This document shows, in pieces, positions 1 to 13,500 of a stretch of DNA of 64,000 nucleotides. The notes under the pieces are model-generated. The model was not told the origin of the DNA. It made no database searches and saw only the letters and a program-made list of their open reading frames with translations. A program made the translations under genes and the position numbers. The DNA lies in contig NC_092580.1 of assembly GCF_037975245.1 (NCBI RefSeq), positions 14,979,001 through 15,043,000 of the forward strand, given 5' to 3'. The DNA is from Apostichopus japonicus. Taxonomy: Eukaryota > Echinodermata > Holothuroidea > Aspidochirotida > Stichopodidae. Position 1 is the first letter of the stretch; each line of letters begins with the position of its first letter.

Positions 1-242
1 TGCCCCTCTCAATGGTCAATGGGATAACAACCACAGACTTGTCACACCTTCTTATCCTTCTACTGCCCCCTACCCACTCCCCTTCCCACTCCACTCCCTA
101 AATAGTATTACCTGTAAAATTATAGGTATACTACCCCGATCCCCATTCTCCCAAAAGCCACACAAAACTGATGTATGTTGGCAGTGTGGTTCTTTAACCA
201 TCAATACATCCTTAGCCTAGATGCAGATACATTAACACTTAC

Positions 243-3200
243 ATGAGAATGTTAGTACACAGGAGGAAAGAGAAGAGTAATTTATCCTTCTCAAACAGAG
301 AGCGGCAGACGTTGCAGTAGAGGTTGTACGTGAAGTGGTCCGACAGGTATCTCAATCGCTTCTCAAGAATCTTGGATTTGTTGCTGAAAAATAAAATTCA
401 AGAAATATTGATAAAGATTCATGGAAGTGAAAATGTAAAGAAATAAGCACATCCTATCAAGTATTAATACCTTCACTTATAGAAGAGTAGAATCTTCTTT
501 TATTGGTCAATACCTAATTGAATTTAAATTGGAAGCAACTCATGGATAGATAGATTATTTGCTTTTAATAAAGGACAACTTAATATATTATTTGTTTAAC
601 ATTAAGAAAATTCATCCCAATTTTTTTTTCCAGAAAAGCTGTATAAACAAAAATAAATACCTTCACTTCTTCCTAAAGTACAATATTATATGCAGTAATT
701 TTTGCAATAAAAGTATAAAGTCAATTGGCAAAAGAAAGAAACCAGATAAAATGACAAAAAGGAGAAATTAACCCAAAACTGGAAAATTCCTTTTCATGTT
801 ATTTCTTAGGTGTGACATATATATTCAAAGACAATTTATTATTCAGATGATAAACTCTTTTCTTATATTATATTATTTTCTTATGTTATATTTATTATTT
901 TTAATAACAACTTTTACAGTAAATTTCCATTTTGCTATTTTAATGTTCGTAAACCGATATAAGCAATTAGCATTAACAAACGCTGTATACCCCAGAAGTG
1001 GTTTGATACTACTTGGGGTCTGAACGTCACCTGCGCTCACGAAATATGCAATTATTAACTATTATTTCACTTTTCCTACCAATAACAAATATCAATAAAA
1101 AATACAAGAAAACTTAAACGTTAAGGGTTTTAACCAAACAATGGCAAAGGACATGAAGATAGAATAGAGAAAAATGAAAATAAAAAATAAGATAAAATAA
1201 TAAGCAAAACTATTGTCTTACCTGTCATGTATGGAGTTGATGAAGAGATTGACATACCAAGTCAATGAATACTGGTACATAGGATCGATGTTAGGCAGGT
1301 CAGAGATAGAGAAGAACAAGACACTGGCATGTTTAGCAATAGGTCGATACCCTGCTCTTGATTCATTCAGTTTCTTCTCCGTCTCTTCAGCCACCTGGGA
1401 CGAGGTTCAAGAACAAATATGAGACGTGAAAAGAAAGGGTCTGGTTAAATTCAAATTGACATATAATTATACACTCAATATCCATGTATATTGATAACCA
1501 ATTGTTGTTTTTTTTCAATTTCAGAGACTTTTGAAAAGACACATAACTTTTGAATTTTTTTCCCTTAAATCTTAATTTCTAAAGTGGTATCATGTTGTCA
1601 TTCTATTGTCTATAATTCTCATGAAGATATTCAAGAAAAATGTCAAAACATATTTAAATATTTTACTTAATGTTTGCATAATTAAGTGCCTTTTTTTTGC
1701 GATTTGAATGTGTAAGGTGTCAAACCAGTTGTTTGTTCTGAGATGTTCTACAGATGGCTGATGCTACTCTAAATTGATCAGCAAAAGTAACTTTATATCA
1801 GCTTTTGTGTACTGACTGATCAAAAAATGCAGGAATGTGTTCTATTTAATAAAGAACGATATAATTGGATAATTTACAGTACCATTTTGATTTCTTTCTA
1901 ACAATTCCGTAGTCTGTTTACTTACCTTCTGTTTCTTAGAAATCTCATCAGAGAGTACTTTTGAAGAGTCCAGTACTTTAATGGCTGTCTCATCTTCCAA
2001 GATGTTCCCTTCTGATGACGATAGGGTCTCCAGGATCTTATCCTCAATCTCCTTCAGCTGTTTCTTGTTAGCAGCACTCTGGAGGATTAAAGCCTGTCGT
2101 TCCTCTTCCAGCTCAGGTCTGAAAGAGAATTAAGGATTAAAACCGTCAATTTTGATCACAGAGAAATCTACAGGGAAAGTGTTTTACAATTCGTTACAAG
2201 TTTCTTTGCAACCTAGCTTTATTTCATTCAAATTAATAACTAATAAACAAAACTGTCACCATGAAAATTTAATGTCATATAAGGAAGGGATGGGTACCTT
2301 TCCTTGGCTACTGTTATTCCAAGCAGCTGATCCTCTAGACCATCGGGTGTGATCATGAAGTTGAGTAGAGAGACCTTGACAGATAATTCTGGTAGGTAGT
2401 GAGGGTTCCTCAGCTTGGTGGTGATGTAAAACCTGAAATCTGGTGAATATTCAATGACTGACTCCCCGAGACGAATACAGTCGACACCACCTGAACAAAG
2501 AGAGAGAGAGGGGAGAAAGAAGAAAGATGATTCATGGATAGGAAATGCAAAATCTAGATTTATTTCATTTAGTATGTATTTAGTTATTTATAACACAAAA
2601 ACTAAAAGTGCAGAAAGAATGTGGGTGAAAATGTGAAATTTAGATCAAGTTTCTTAAATGCATAAGACATTAAATACACAAATATAATAATGGTGAATAC
2701 AGGGTAGGGTAGGTGACAAAAGAGAGAGTTCTTTTTTTCAATTAAGTTGGAAGGAAACAGAAATCAATGACTCTAAGGAATCACTGAAAGCTTATAGGAT
2801 TCTACGTGTCACATTTATTGATGAGGAACGCACAAAAAAGGGGTGAAATTAAGTTCCTTCGTTAATTATGAACTTCTGAACCATTCTCGTATATAAGATG
2901 ATTTATTTAATATTAACATATATTAATATAACACATTAAAAATTTACATCTTCTGCAAACTTTTGAATGGGCAGCTGGATATCGATCCAACGTACTTGTG
3001 TGTTTTCAACCATTCTGCTGGACAGAATTCACACTGTCAGTAAGTAACAAGCATCTCGGTCTGTGTATGATCGTAAAAATGTCTTTTAAAACTGTATGGA
3101 TTAATGGTAGACATATTTCCTGTACATTACTCTTCACTCTGATTGAATCCAAAGGTTGTTACCTTGTTTAAAGACTTGTTTCAGTAGCAGAGGTTCCAAG

Positions 3201-4501
3201 GATGGGTCGAGTTCTTCTGCTACATTCTCCAGCAGGAGAGGTGTACCAAACTGAATGCAATTCTCCAGAGTTCTCATGTAATCACCATCAGTCAGTTTAA
3301 TTACACTCAGTTTGTTATCCTTCTCAGAATTCTTCACCCATTTGTTGGCCTGTCCTTGGGGGTCGATCATGAGAGGCCTGAATCAAAGTATGTACACAAT
3401 CAGAGGTTATAGCCAGTTGAGATTACCAAAAAGGTTAAGATGGGTTGCTAAGGGACTGCTGCCAATCCCATAACCCCCCCCCCCCTCTCACAAATGCTGG
3501 TAGTGAGTTTGTAGTTCCAATGTCTATTAATGGAGATACACCTTTATTAATACATGAAGGTACAAGTCCATTCACTCCCCCCTCCCTTCTCCCCCTCATC
3601 TCCCCAACTGCCATCCCAGACTCAAACTGAACGTTATCAGTCACAAATGACCTCTAAAAACCTGCAATCGATTCAACTTACCATCTTCTGGCATTGTCGA
3701 CTATTACACCATTATCGATTGAGAAGCTGTCAGTTGGAAGACCAGCAATGTTCCAGGCTCTTATCTTGATTGGTTCTCCCAATGTCTTGCTGAGAGAGAA
3801 TTCATCCGAGCAAGGAATGTCCTTTGACTGCAACAAAGATTAATGCAAAATGATGAGAATATGTTTGCAACAAGACAATCCCCATTCCCCCCCCCCCCCA
3901 ATAAAAATATATATCTGTATCAAATATTCAAGGCCTATAGGAAAAATTTAAATGAACTGAGAAATGTGTTCTTGCTAAGAATATATAAGAGCAACATGCT
4001 ATAAAAAGCACTTCTTTCGCTCACTGAAGTGCTTGGATCTAAAAATGTAAAGGGAAGAGGCTTGTGAGAAGGGGAAGGTGTGATCATTGCATGTGGCCTT
4101 CTAAGATGCAAGTTGTGAAACTTTCCCAACCAAAAGAATGGAATTCAATTGCTAACCCTTACCCACTACAACGCTTCCCCTTACTGAACAAAATGCAAGA
4201 CAACTGCTGCCACTTTTCAGAAGTATTAAGACAGTCTGCTTGTGAAATGTACATACTGTACCACTACTGAATGAAATAGGGGTCAGAGGCTGCCATAATG
4301 GGTGAGTAAAGGACAAAAAGTGTAACAAAAATAACAAGATTGGCAAAGGTTACCTGACATATCTGAGTCCAATCACTGGTACAGCTGAGTCTATAAGCCG
4401 ATGTGAAAGCTCCCAAGTATGCGATGACTCCAGATGAAATGAGGACGTCACCGATTAAATTATCGTAGATATTCTGTAGAGATGCTGCTGCCACCGTCCA
4501 C
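243..4501 (-). other. Dynein AAA5 module (incomplete), exons 45-51
   Basis: Exons: 4501-4354, 3827-3682, 3377-3163, 2490-2298, 2118-1926, 1394-1222, 383-243. Typical strings are [57 protein letters not shown] and [14 protein letters not shown]5 is structural and normally lacks a working P-loop; none is seen. The last exon ends in phase 2 with a GTAAGT donor, so the next exon lies left of the window. Bases 1-242 are intron with no feature I recognise. Confidence 0.92.
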
Positions 4502-7500
4502 CTGTAAATGACAAGATGTGTAATAGTAAGACATTACTGACACTGTCAGTCTCAACTTAAACTTCACTGAAAAATATTGTACTGGTTTTCAAGAGACTGA
4601 TTTCTCACCTAACAATGCACGAATGTTACGGTTCATTACCATGAGTCTAAAGACATTTGTAAACATTACCAGAGCCGTTTGCACTGAGGTCGAATTGCTA
4701 TTTAATGCACTCCAAGTTAGCACCCACACTTCATAATGAAACCATCTAAGTAGGGGCAAGATATGTTTTGAAACTTGTTTACATTTATTGCCCACTAATA
4801 TGTCAAATAACTCCCTGCCCTCTCCAAAGGCGGATATTGGCAGGCCTTTTTCCGTCTTCTGAGTGACATTTCTTCCAGATTGCTTTAAATTCAATCTGTG
4901 TCTCTTTACCTGTCCTTCTCTCCACCTAGTCCACCAATCAGCTTCTCAGCTCTGTCCAGTTTCTTGGCGCAGAGGTCAACCTGCTTCTCCAAGAGCTCTT
5001 TCTTGTCGGTCATATCTTTGAACTGTTGCTTCAGGGCAGCTACTCTGTCTTCAACGGCCTTCAGCTCAGCTCTCTTGGCTGTGGGTGTAAACATAAACAA
5101 CAGAACTCTTAAGCATTTAACAATATGCATTCTGTATCTTCTCATGCATATATAGTTATACCTATACCAAAAGATTATAATACATTGTCCAAACTGGAAA
5201 CAACAAACAAAAATAATGAAACTCAGTAAAGAATTTACTCTAGTGTTACCATTATCTTAAGTTGTATTTACATAATCCTTGTCTGTTAATCCCTTCCTCT
5301 CTCTCATAAAGTTTAAAACACAATACCAGATATAATTAGTATTTATTCTCTTTTATAATTAGGTTTCAATTGCTCACACAAACCACGAGAGGAAGATCAT
5401 AAATCCAATTGAAAAATTAATTTTGTTTGGTAGGACTACAGATGCCAGCTTGACTAACATTTCAATCTTTTCAGATATATACATGAAGTCCCAAAAGTGA
5501 CGTAGCTTTTCCCAACATCAATATATCTTTGCCGTTGTAATTAGCATACCATTAAGGATAGCCATTGTCTCAGCTAGCTGTGTTTCAGCTTCCTTTAGTT
5601 TCTCCTTCTTTGGTGCCACCACCTTAGCAACCCTGTCATATGCCTCCATAGCCTTCACCCATTTACACAGGCCCTCGCAGGCAGATGAAGCCTTTGCCAC
5701 TTTCGTCGGGTCAAACTCAGGATTAGAAGAGAACTCGGTACGGATTTTCTTCATGACCGACACCTAATAAAATATATAAAAAAATGATAAAAAAAACAAT
5801 ATATATATAAAAGCACCTCAAATGGTTGTTGAAATTCTGGTTCATTCTGTTGAACACAGCATGATATCAAAACAGCTTTTCGAATTTGGTTAATACTCAC
5901 TATTATGCACTATTATACACTCAAATCCCATTACGATGAAATTCAGTAGCTTGAGTACTAAGTGCATCTTCACTCCGAGTAATGAAAAATATATTAGAAA
6001 GAGCTTGAAAGATTTACAATTTTACCTTTTTTTTATTTTGGTATCAGTTAAGGAAATATGAATAAGTGTCTGGGTGACAAATGCTTTTAGAAAGTGAATG
6101 GAATTTATATACTACTTGTCAATTAGCATTTCCTTGGCAGAAACATCCTGTGGAGTGGCTTAGCATGATTGGTTGCAATCTACTTTCGATGAATGACTGG
6201 ACATATTTCATAATATTGCCAAAAATTGTGAGCAAAATGAAAATCAAAAAGGCGAAAGAGATGCTGATACCTTTTCTTATGTAACTTTAAAAGCATCACA
6301 AGGACAAAAACATGGATGTACCTTAACTTGAGTTAGTGTGACTACTGTACTAGATAAGTTATATTTTGTTTACTACTCACTGGTATGTGATCCCTGTCAT
6401 AAGTCCGTAAGGAGTTGAGGAAAGTCATGTCTCCTATCATCTTCTTAGCTGGTCCCCAGTAATCCAGGATCTTTCCTCCGGTCCCGGCAGGGTCGCTGAT
6501 CTTCTCCGGTTTAATCTCCTTCATGACACAGACAGCGGACATCACTAACTTGACACCGTCTGGTGGGTTCTTCATGGTTTTAACTACCGCGATGTCGGCA
6601 GGCTGTAGGTAGGGTTTAAACGAATGTTACGGATCAATTCCATACAAATATGAATTTACTAATATCTCTTTGAGCACCAAAGATGTATGACATGGGGAAT
6701 ACATTTCATGATCCTACAAGGATGGCAGGAGTGCCCACGACCAGATTGAATACTGGAAAGCTGAACAAATGTTGAAAACTGTCTGACAGTCAGGTTATGA
6801 CACTGTCTACATGAATACTTGTTAGGCTGTATTGTTCTTAAGCATCCTCATTAATTTCTTAATGTAAACAATCTAGGCTATAGTCTTATATTAACTTGCA
6901 AAGAAAAAAAAAACAAAAACAAACAAAAAGCAATGAGAAGAAAAAAGGTGAGAATGTTTGAAAATAAGAAAATTGAACCAACTTATAAAAATACTGAATA
7001 TGATTCAGTCAGTCTCAGTGACTAAATTCTCGCCGTATAATTAGACAGTCAGATTTAATGCAATTTTTCTGACATTGTCCTTGGTGACATACGCCCTCAA
7101 AGGACAACTGACTTCACGCAGTGCCCAATTTAAAACATTTTGAGTTGAAACAGTAATTTGGTATAAAGAACCACACTGCAGCTTAATATTTATTAACCCT
7201 GCTATTTAATCCCTCATGTGGTACGGTTTATCTAATTCCAGCTCATTTTTTGGTTTGGGGTACAAACTATTGAGAGAGTAGATACAAACCTTGAGTGTAT
7301 CAAGGGCAGCAAGGGCTCCTTCTAGAGCAGGAATAGCCTCTGCTAGTTCATTCTCACATTCGTCCTTTAAACTCTGGGCCTCTGCTGCCTGCACATTGGC
7401 GGCTGCCTCGTCCCTCCTGACGTTCTTGCTGGTCGCTTCCACCTCCACCGATTCTTTCTCGATCACCTTAAAGGGGGAGAAGATTTAAGAAATGATTGGG

Positions 7501-10500
7501 AGAAAGCTTTCAACATACTGGGTAAAGTCTTAAAGTGTTTATTGATGTCAAATACTGTGAATTTGAGATACTGATTTAGACAGGAAAGGAAACAAACATA
7601 CTCAAACTAAAGAGAGTGATACATTCAGATATCTGCTTAAAACAGTTTTAATTAGTTTCACATTTTCCTCAGAACCCTATCATGACAGTCCTCTTTTAAG
7701 ATGAGCAGTGTGTCTCCTTTTAACCCATTTTATTCATTATGCCAATAATACCAAAAGATCACTAAAACTCTGAATCTTTCCTCCTTCCATGCTCCTTGCA
7801 GATATGTCCTGCATACTCCCCATGCATTAGATCAACCCTACACGCTTACCTTCATCATTCTCTTCAGATATGTGCTGCAAATTCCCTATGCATAAGATGG
7901 ACCCTACACGCTTACCTTCATCATTTTGTCATTCTCCTCTGCTGCCACCACTAGTTGGGGCTGTAGTTCCTTCAGTTCTACCTGCATCTGTCCGACCTGA
8001 CTCTCGGCGAAGGCTAGTTTCTCCAGACCGACCACATATCTCTTCTTGGCTTTGTAAGTCTCATCACGTTTCTTTGTCAGAAGATTCTTGAACGCTGAGA
8101 TCAATTCTAGGTACGAGGTCGGAGTCACGTAATTATGTCGACTCAGCTCTTCAGAGAACCTGTGCATGAATCGAACCAAAAATGAATTACTTCAAAATGA
8201 TGGTCTCAGAAATTACCACTCAATGTCTGCAGAGTGCTAAATGTGTTTGCTAACTTGCGAATCACTTTACTGAAGAGATTCCTCTTTCATTCTCATGTTT
8301 ACTTTCTATCTGGATTTTCTGACAATTGATACATTTCTGAGTGTTTTGTTAATGTTTGGCAGACGATCCAACAGTTACATTGTAATAATAAACTTGCATT
8401 TTTATAATTGCCTGAAAATGCTCTTTTACTATTACAGAACTGTTTACAAAAATATCAATGTTATCAAGGGCTGCACTTACCTTTCTGAAAGAGCTCTCGC
8501 ACTGGTATGGAAGTGTTTACAGATGTCAACAACATCAACTCTCTCTTTCTCCTCCATCTCAACTGTCTCCAGAAACTTAAACGCAACCCTCTCAAGTGCA
8601 TCTTCTGGCCAAGCCTGAGCAGAGAGAAACATTTTTTTTATTATGTATGGTTACCTTATGGAATAATATTTCATGATAAATGAGCCTTAAGTGTACCTAT
8701 TGCATACATCATGCATATCTTTGAACAGTTGGAAAGGTTTACCTTGAAGATTTTCTGGGTTAACAGGGAGTGTGAGGTTGGGTGGGGAGAAGGGGGGGGG
8801 CTAGGTGGTCATGCTATATGATATACACTCTGATAGATTGATAAATTTTGACCATTTAAACTATTAACAATGGAAAGCTGATGTTTCCATGTACTACTAC
8901 AAACATGATTGAAATATTTTTTAAGGCTAGTTATTCCTGTCGTCATACCAGGTATCAAATCTTATTAATAAACAGTGAAATATTTCAAGAGAAAGTGACT
9001 ACATTTACTTAAATCTGAATAAATTTAAATCTTGTTTTAAGCAGCAAGCTTTGAAATATTACGTTGTATTAAACTTGGATTTTCTATTCTTGAGTCTTGT
9101 GAGTATTGAACACACAATAGAAAAGGTAAAATTCTGCAGTGTTTTTTCTCCAATAGATAGCTGTTTTACCTGGAACCAATCAATGGTACAGCAGTTGATC
9201 AGTGATGGGAATTGACGAAGTCTGTTCCTGAAGGCTTCACCAATCGGTGAGAATGCGATGATCACATGGAGGTTCTCCCTGCAACGGCTCACGAAAAAGG
9301 CAAAGAGTGCCAAGGGACTGAAGTCTGCATTTTTGTCACCAGCTTGGGCCACTGGTCTAACAGCCTGTGCAAAACCAAGAATGAATAGTATTTAAAAACT
9401 TAAGCAGAGCATGAAAGACATGATGTAATAGTTTTTAATATTCACAGAGCAATTAAGGATTTAGATTAAGAATTGCAGATTTTCTTGCCACAGAAAAATG
9501 CTAGAAGGTAATTATCGATAACGTCAAACACGTACTAAGGGATTGCATGGTTCTGGTGATGTAAATAATCTTGTTAATGTGAGATATAGATACTTTCAAA
9601 TTTAAAACAAAGGTACTAATTGTATTAAAAGTATTTCCTTCAAATTAACCAATCAATTTTTACAACTATATAGAGTAAAACAAGTGATTCACCTGTTATT
9701 GATAATCACTGAAGAGGCCACCACTCTGTTACTAAGACAAATATACTTTCAATATGATAAACAATTGTAAGTCTACTGTATGATGGCTTATACCATTTAC
9801 AACACTAACCCTTCTCTGATGATTTTTGAGAAATTTTATATGAGTTTACTTTTGCATGGATACAAAACCACATATTCTGCAGTTATTACAATTGTCTTCA
9901 TATTCTGCAAATTTATGAATCTATTACCTCCATAATTTCTTGTTTCTCATCAACAGCATAGAGGTTGGGAACCTCTCCTGTGTTTAACAGATTATCAATA
10001 TCTTCCAGGAATGATTCCTCCTTTATTTGGGTGTCAGTTATCAGGAACACTGTAGGTTTACCCTCAGCACCTGCAGTCTTCATCAGTTGCTATGGAAACA
10101 ATGAATAAAACATGACATGAATATTCAACTGATCGTTATTGCATGAAACCAAACAGACCAAAATGTTAGAGCTGTAAGCATTGAAGTAAATGATAATGTG
10201 TGTGTGAGTTGAGATATTCCATTAATGTGCTTTTGTTCATAATTATTTTCAGTATATCCTGATCGCACTAGTTTTGATATAAATGACTTGGTATGAATTT
10301 TGACAAACTTTAACACATGTGTACCGTTGTTCATGTCTCACAAACATAAATTAACAAATACATTAACCTATTCCTACATAACTTACACCAAGCTTTAACA
10401 CACTGCCTGGTAGACTTCTCTTAGTGTACAATGTCACTATAACCAACCGGACAGACAAGCCACGTCAGTTCAGCTTCTATGCAGTTAATGTTTCTTACCG

Positions 10501-13500
10501 ATGGAAAGAACTCGAATAACACTTGGGAAGGTAAAAGGGGGTGGGGATGGTGGCAAAAGGGTGTGGTGGTGGGGGGGGGGAAGTGGACTGGAGGAGTAAG
10601 GGAGTTTTTGAAATACACCTCTGTTTTTATCTCACCATGATTCTCTATTTGATCCTTAAACTGACTAACACAACTTTTGTTGCTGTCAAAGTCAGTGTCA
10701 CTTTTGAAACTCATTTTACAAGTGCATTTCTAGTAACATGCTGGGTGTGTGATTGGTTTTATTTGTTGGATATAGACTCCTTGTCCAGTGTTATTAGTCA
10801 AGTCTCAAAGTGACAAAGGTCCTCACCTTCAAATCCTCTCGCCATTCATTCTTTCCGTAGCTCTTTGAGATCTCAGGTTGGAAGAGAGAAAATCCTGACA
10901 TGTGGGTTGCCAGTCTTGTAAGGGACTGTCTACCACTTCCACCGACACCAACCAGCATGGCGTTACCTCCAGGCTGTTTCAGGACACGACTGATCTTGGA
11001 CAGATGCTCCAGGACGTACCTTAGGAAGAGGAACAAAAGCAACATATAACAAGACAATTGGACATTGTTTTGGGAATCAAATGGTTGTAGATAAGTAAAA
11101 CATATTGCAGGTTGTAAAGTAATAAAGGTATCTATCTATTTACATAGGAACTATTTTCCTACAAGATCAACAATATTTATCATGAAATGAAAGCAGTTTC
11201 GGACACATAGAGAATCTTTTTCCTTTTGATCAATATGCAATTCTTTTTTAAAGGAAGAATGAAAATAAATTGACACAAATCCGCACACTCTACCCTTACC
11301 AGGTGTAAGGTAAATTGACACTAACCCCCACACACTACCCTTATCATGACCAGGTTCAATAGAATTTCAATAACCTTCATACACTAAGTAAACCTTATTA
11401 TGACTAGGTTCAAGATGCTTTATCACCAATTTTCACGCGCTCCTTATCATGAGCAGGTTCAAGGTACTTTTTGTTTACCTTCTACATGTACACCTCAACA
11501 TCAAGGGTTAAATTTTTCATTAGTTTAATACGATTGGTTTATGATCTTTACCTATCTGCTCAAACCTAACCGTGATCAGGTTGAAGGCACTCTTATATGT
11601 TTCCTTACCTGAATATGACCAGGTTCATTGCATTCTTATGTGTATTATTGTACTCCTCCAGGCTGCTCTCTACCACAGAGTTGAATTCCTCCACGGATTT
11701 GACCTCTTCGTATATCCGATCATTCTCTTCCAGGTCAGGGTTCATGTAGTCCCCAAACATCAGTGACCTCATATTGTCCTCCATGACAGGTTCACCTGGT
11801 GCAGCTAAATGCTCAAACACCCCATCAAACGTATCTTTGAAAATATCCTTCACCAGAGTCTTGGTCAAGCTGTAGGTAAAACAGAATGAATTTTACTAAA
11901 ACTACTTGATATATATACTAAAGATGCTAAGAAATGAGGGAGATTGCTACACTAGAAATTAAGAAGATCACATTTTATCATGTTTCAATTCAGTATTATA
12001 GTGATCAATAGTTTGAAAGTTTTCTTGTAGTGTGTAAAAGACAATTGTGCAAAGACTGTGATTGAAAAATATAATTTGTAACCACCTCAGCAGCAGCTAA
12101 CTGCCTCATGTACAGTCAGCATAACATCAAAATGTTTGACAATGATAAAAGCAGAAACAGCAGATGATACAACTGTTCACATCATTGACACCACATGGAC
12201 ATTGCATCAAGTCTGACCTGTACCTGTAGAGCCATGCTCAGACAATCTTCCAGTAATTTACATCCTATCACCAAACACCATAGGGACATTGCATCAAGTC
12301 GGACTCTTACCTGTAGAGTCATTCTGTACCTTTTCCATGCCATAGAGAATGTTAGCAAACAAGCACAAAATTATCAGGTTTGATTGGCACTGACCAAACA
12401 GCAATGCCCAAAGAGTTTTGCTAATGATTGCTTTAACTCTGACCCTTACCTGTACAGCCAATCTCTATCTTTATCATCTATGAGCCTGTCATAGAATACC
12501 CTGTAGACCTCATGCACCCACAATCTGGTGATTGTCCTCTTATTCTCAATGGCTGGCTTCGTAATCAGGAGAACGCCGTTGACAACTCTCGCAAAATCCC
12601 TCGTATTGAAGGTGTAATGTGACTTGGCTGGTGTCGGGAGGAGGTTAGCAGTGGCCTGTTTGTAGACCTCTAAGGTACCCTGTACCACCATGGTACCACT
12701 GGAAAAGACATCTGTAGGAAATTCGTTGGCCTGCAAGTAAATTAAAGTCAACAGAAATAACAGTAACAATATATGTAAACAGTAATAACATAATTAATGT
12801 AAACAGTTATAACAGTAACAATTAAAGTAAACACTAAAAACAGTAACAATTAAAGTAAACAGAAATAACAGTAACAATAAATGTAAACAGTAATAACAGT
12901 AACAATTTAAGTAAACAGTTATAACAATAACAATTAAAGTAAACAGTTATAACAGTAACAATAACAGTAAACAGTTATAACAGTAACAATTAAAGTAAAC
13001 AGTAATAACAGTAACAATAACAGTAAACAGTACCAATTAAAGTAAACAGTTATAACAGTAACAATTAAAGTAAACACTAAAAACAGTAACAATTAAAGTC
13101 AACAGAAATAACAGTAACAATAAATGTAAACAGTAATAACAGTAACAATTTAAGTAAACAGTTATAACAATAACAATTAAAGTAAACAGTTATAACAGTA
13201 ACAATAACAGTAAACAGTTATAACAGTAACAATTAAAGTAAACAGTAATAACAGTAACAATAACAGTAAACAGTACCAATTAAAGTAAACAGTTATAACA
13301 GTAACAATTAAAGTAAACAGTAATAACACAGACAGTAACATGGAAATATGACTTCCTTTGGGCCAAGGTCAAGGTCACCACAACTGAATATCAGGAGATT
13401 TGGAACAGTGATCTGATCTTTGGTGCAAAGAATTGATGTCACATAGATTGGTGCAAATTTCAAGAGCTTTTGACACAATTAACTTCTACCAATACGAATC

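Larger units (their letters stand above)
8481..12730 (-). other. Dynein AAA4 module, exons 34-39
   Basis: Exons: 12730-12450, 11869-11609, 11019-10827, 10089-9928, 9364-9170, 8614-8481. The P-loop GVGGSGRQS lies near residue 2310 in exon 36 and the Walker B strand FLITDTQI in exon 37. Exon 38 carries [20 protein letters not shown] and exon 39 the RVAFKFL segment that leads to the stalk. Junction phases all agree. The ends of exons 34 and 35 are copied into their downstream introns, and a minisatellite abuts the acceptor of exon 34. Confidence 0.93.

Noticed and set aside
12731-13335. Regularly spaced repeats resembling a CRISPR array
   Set aside because: Repeats and intervening units are variants of the same AT-rich minisatellite in a eukaryotic intron; no unique spacers or cas genes.
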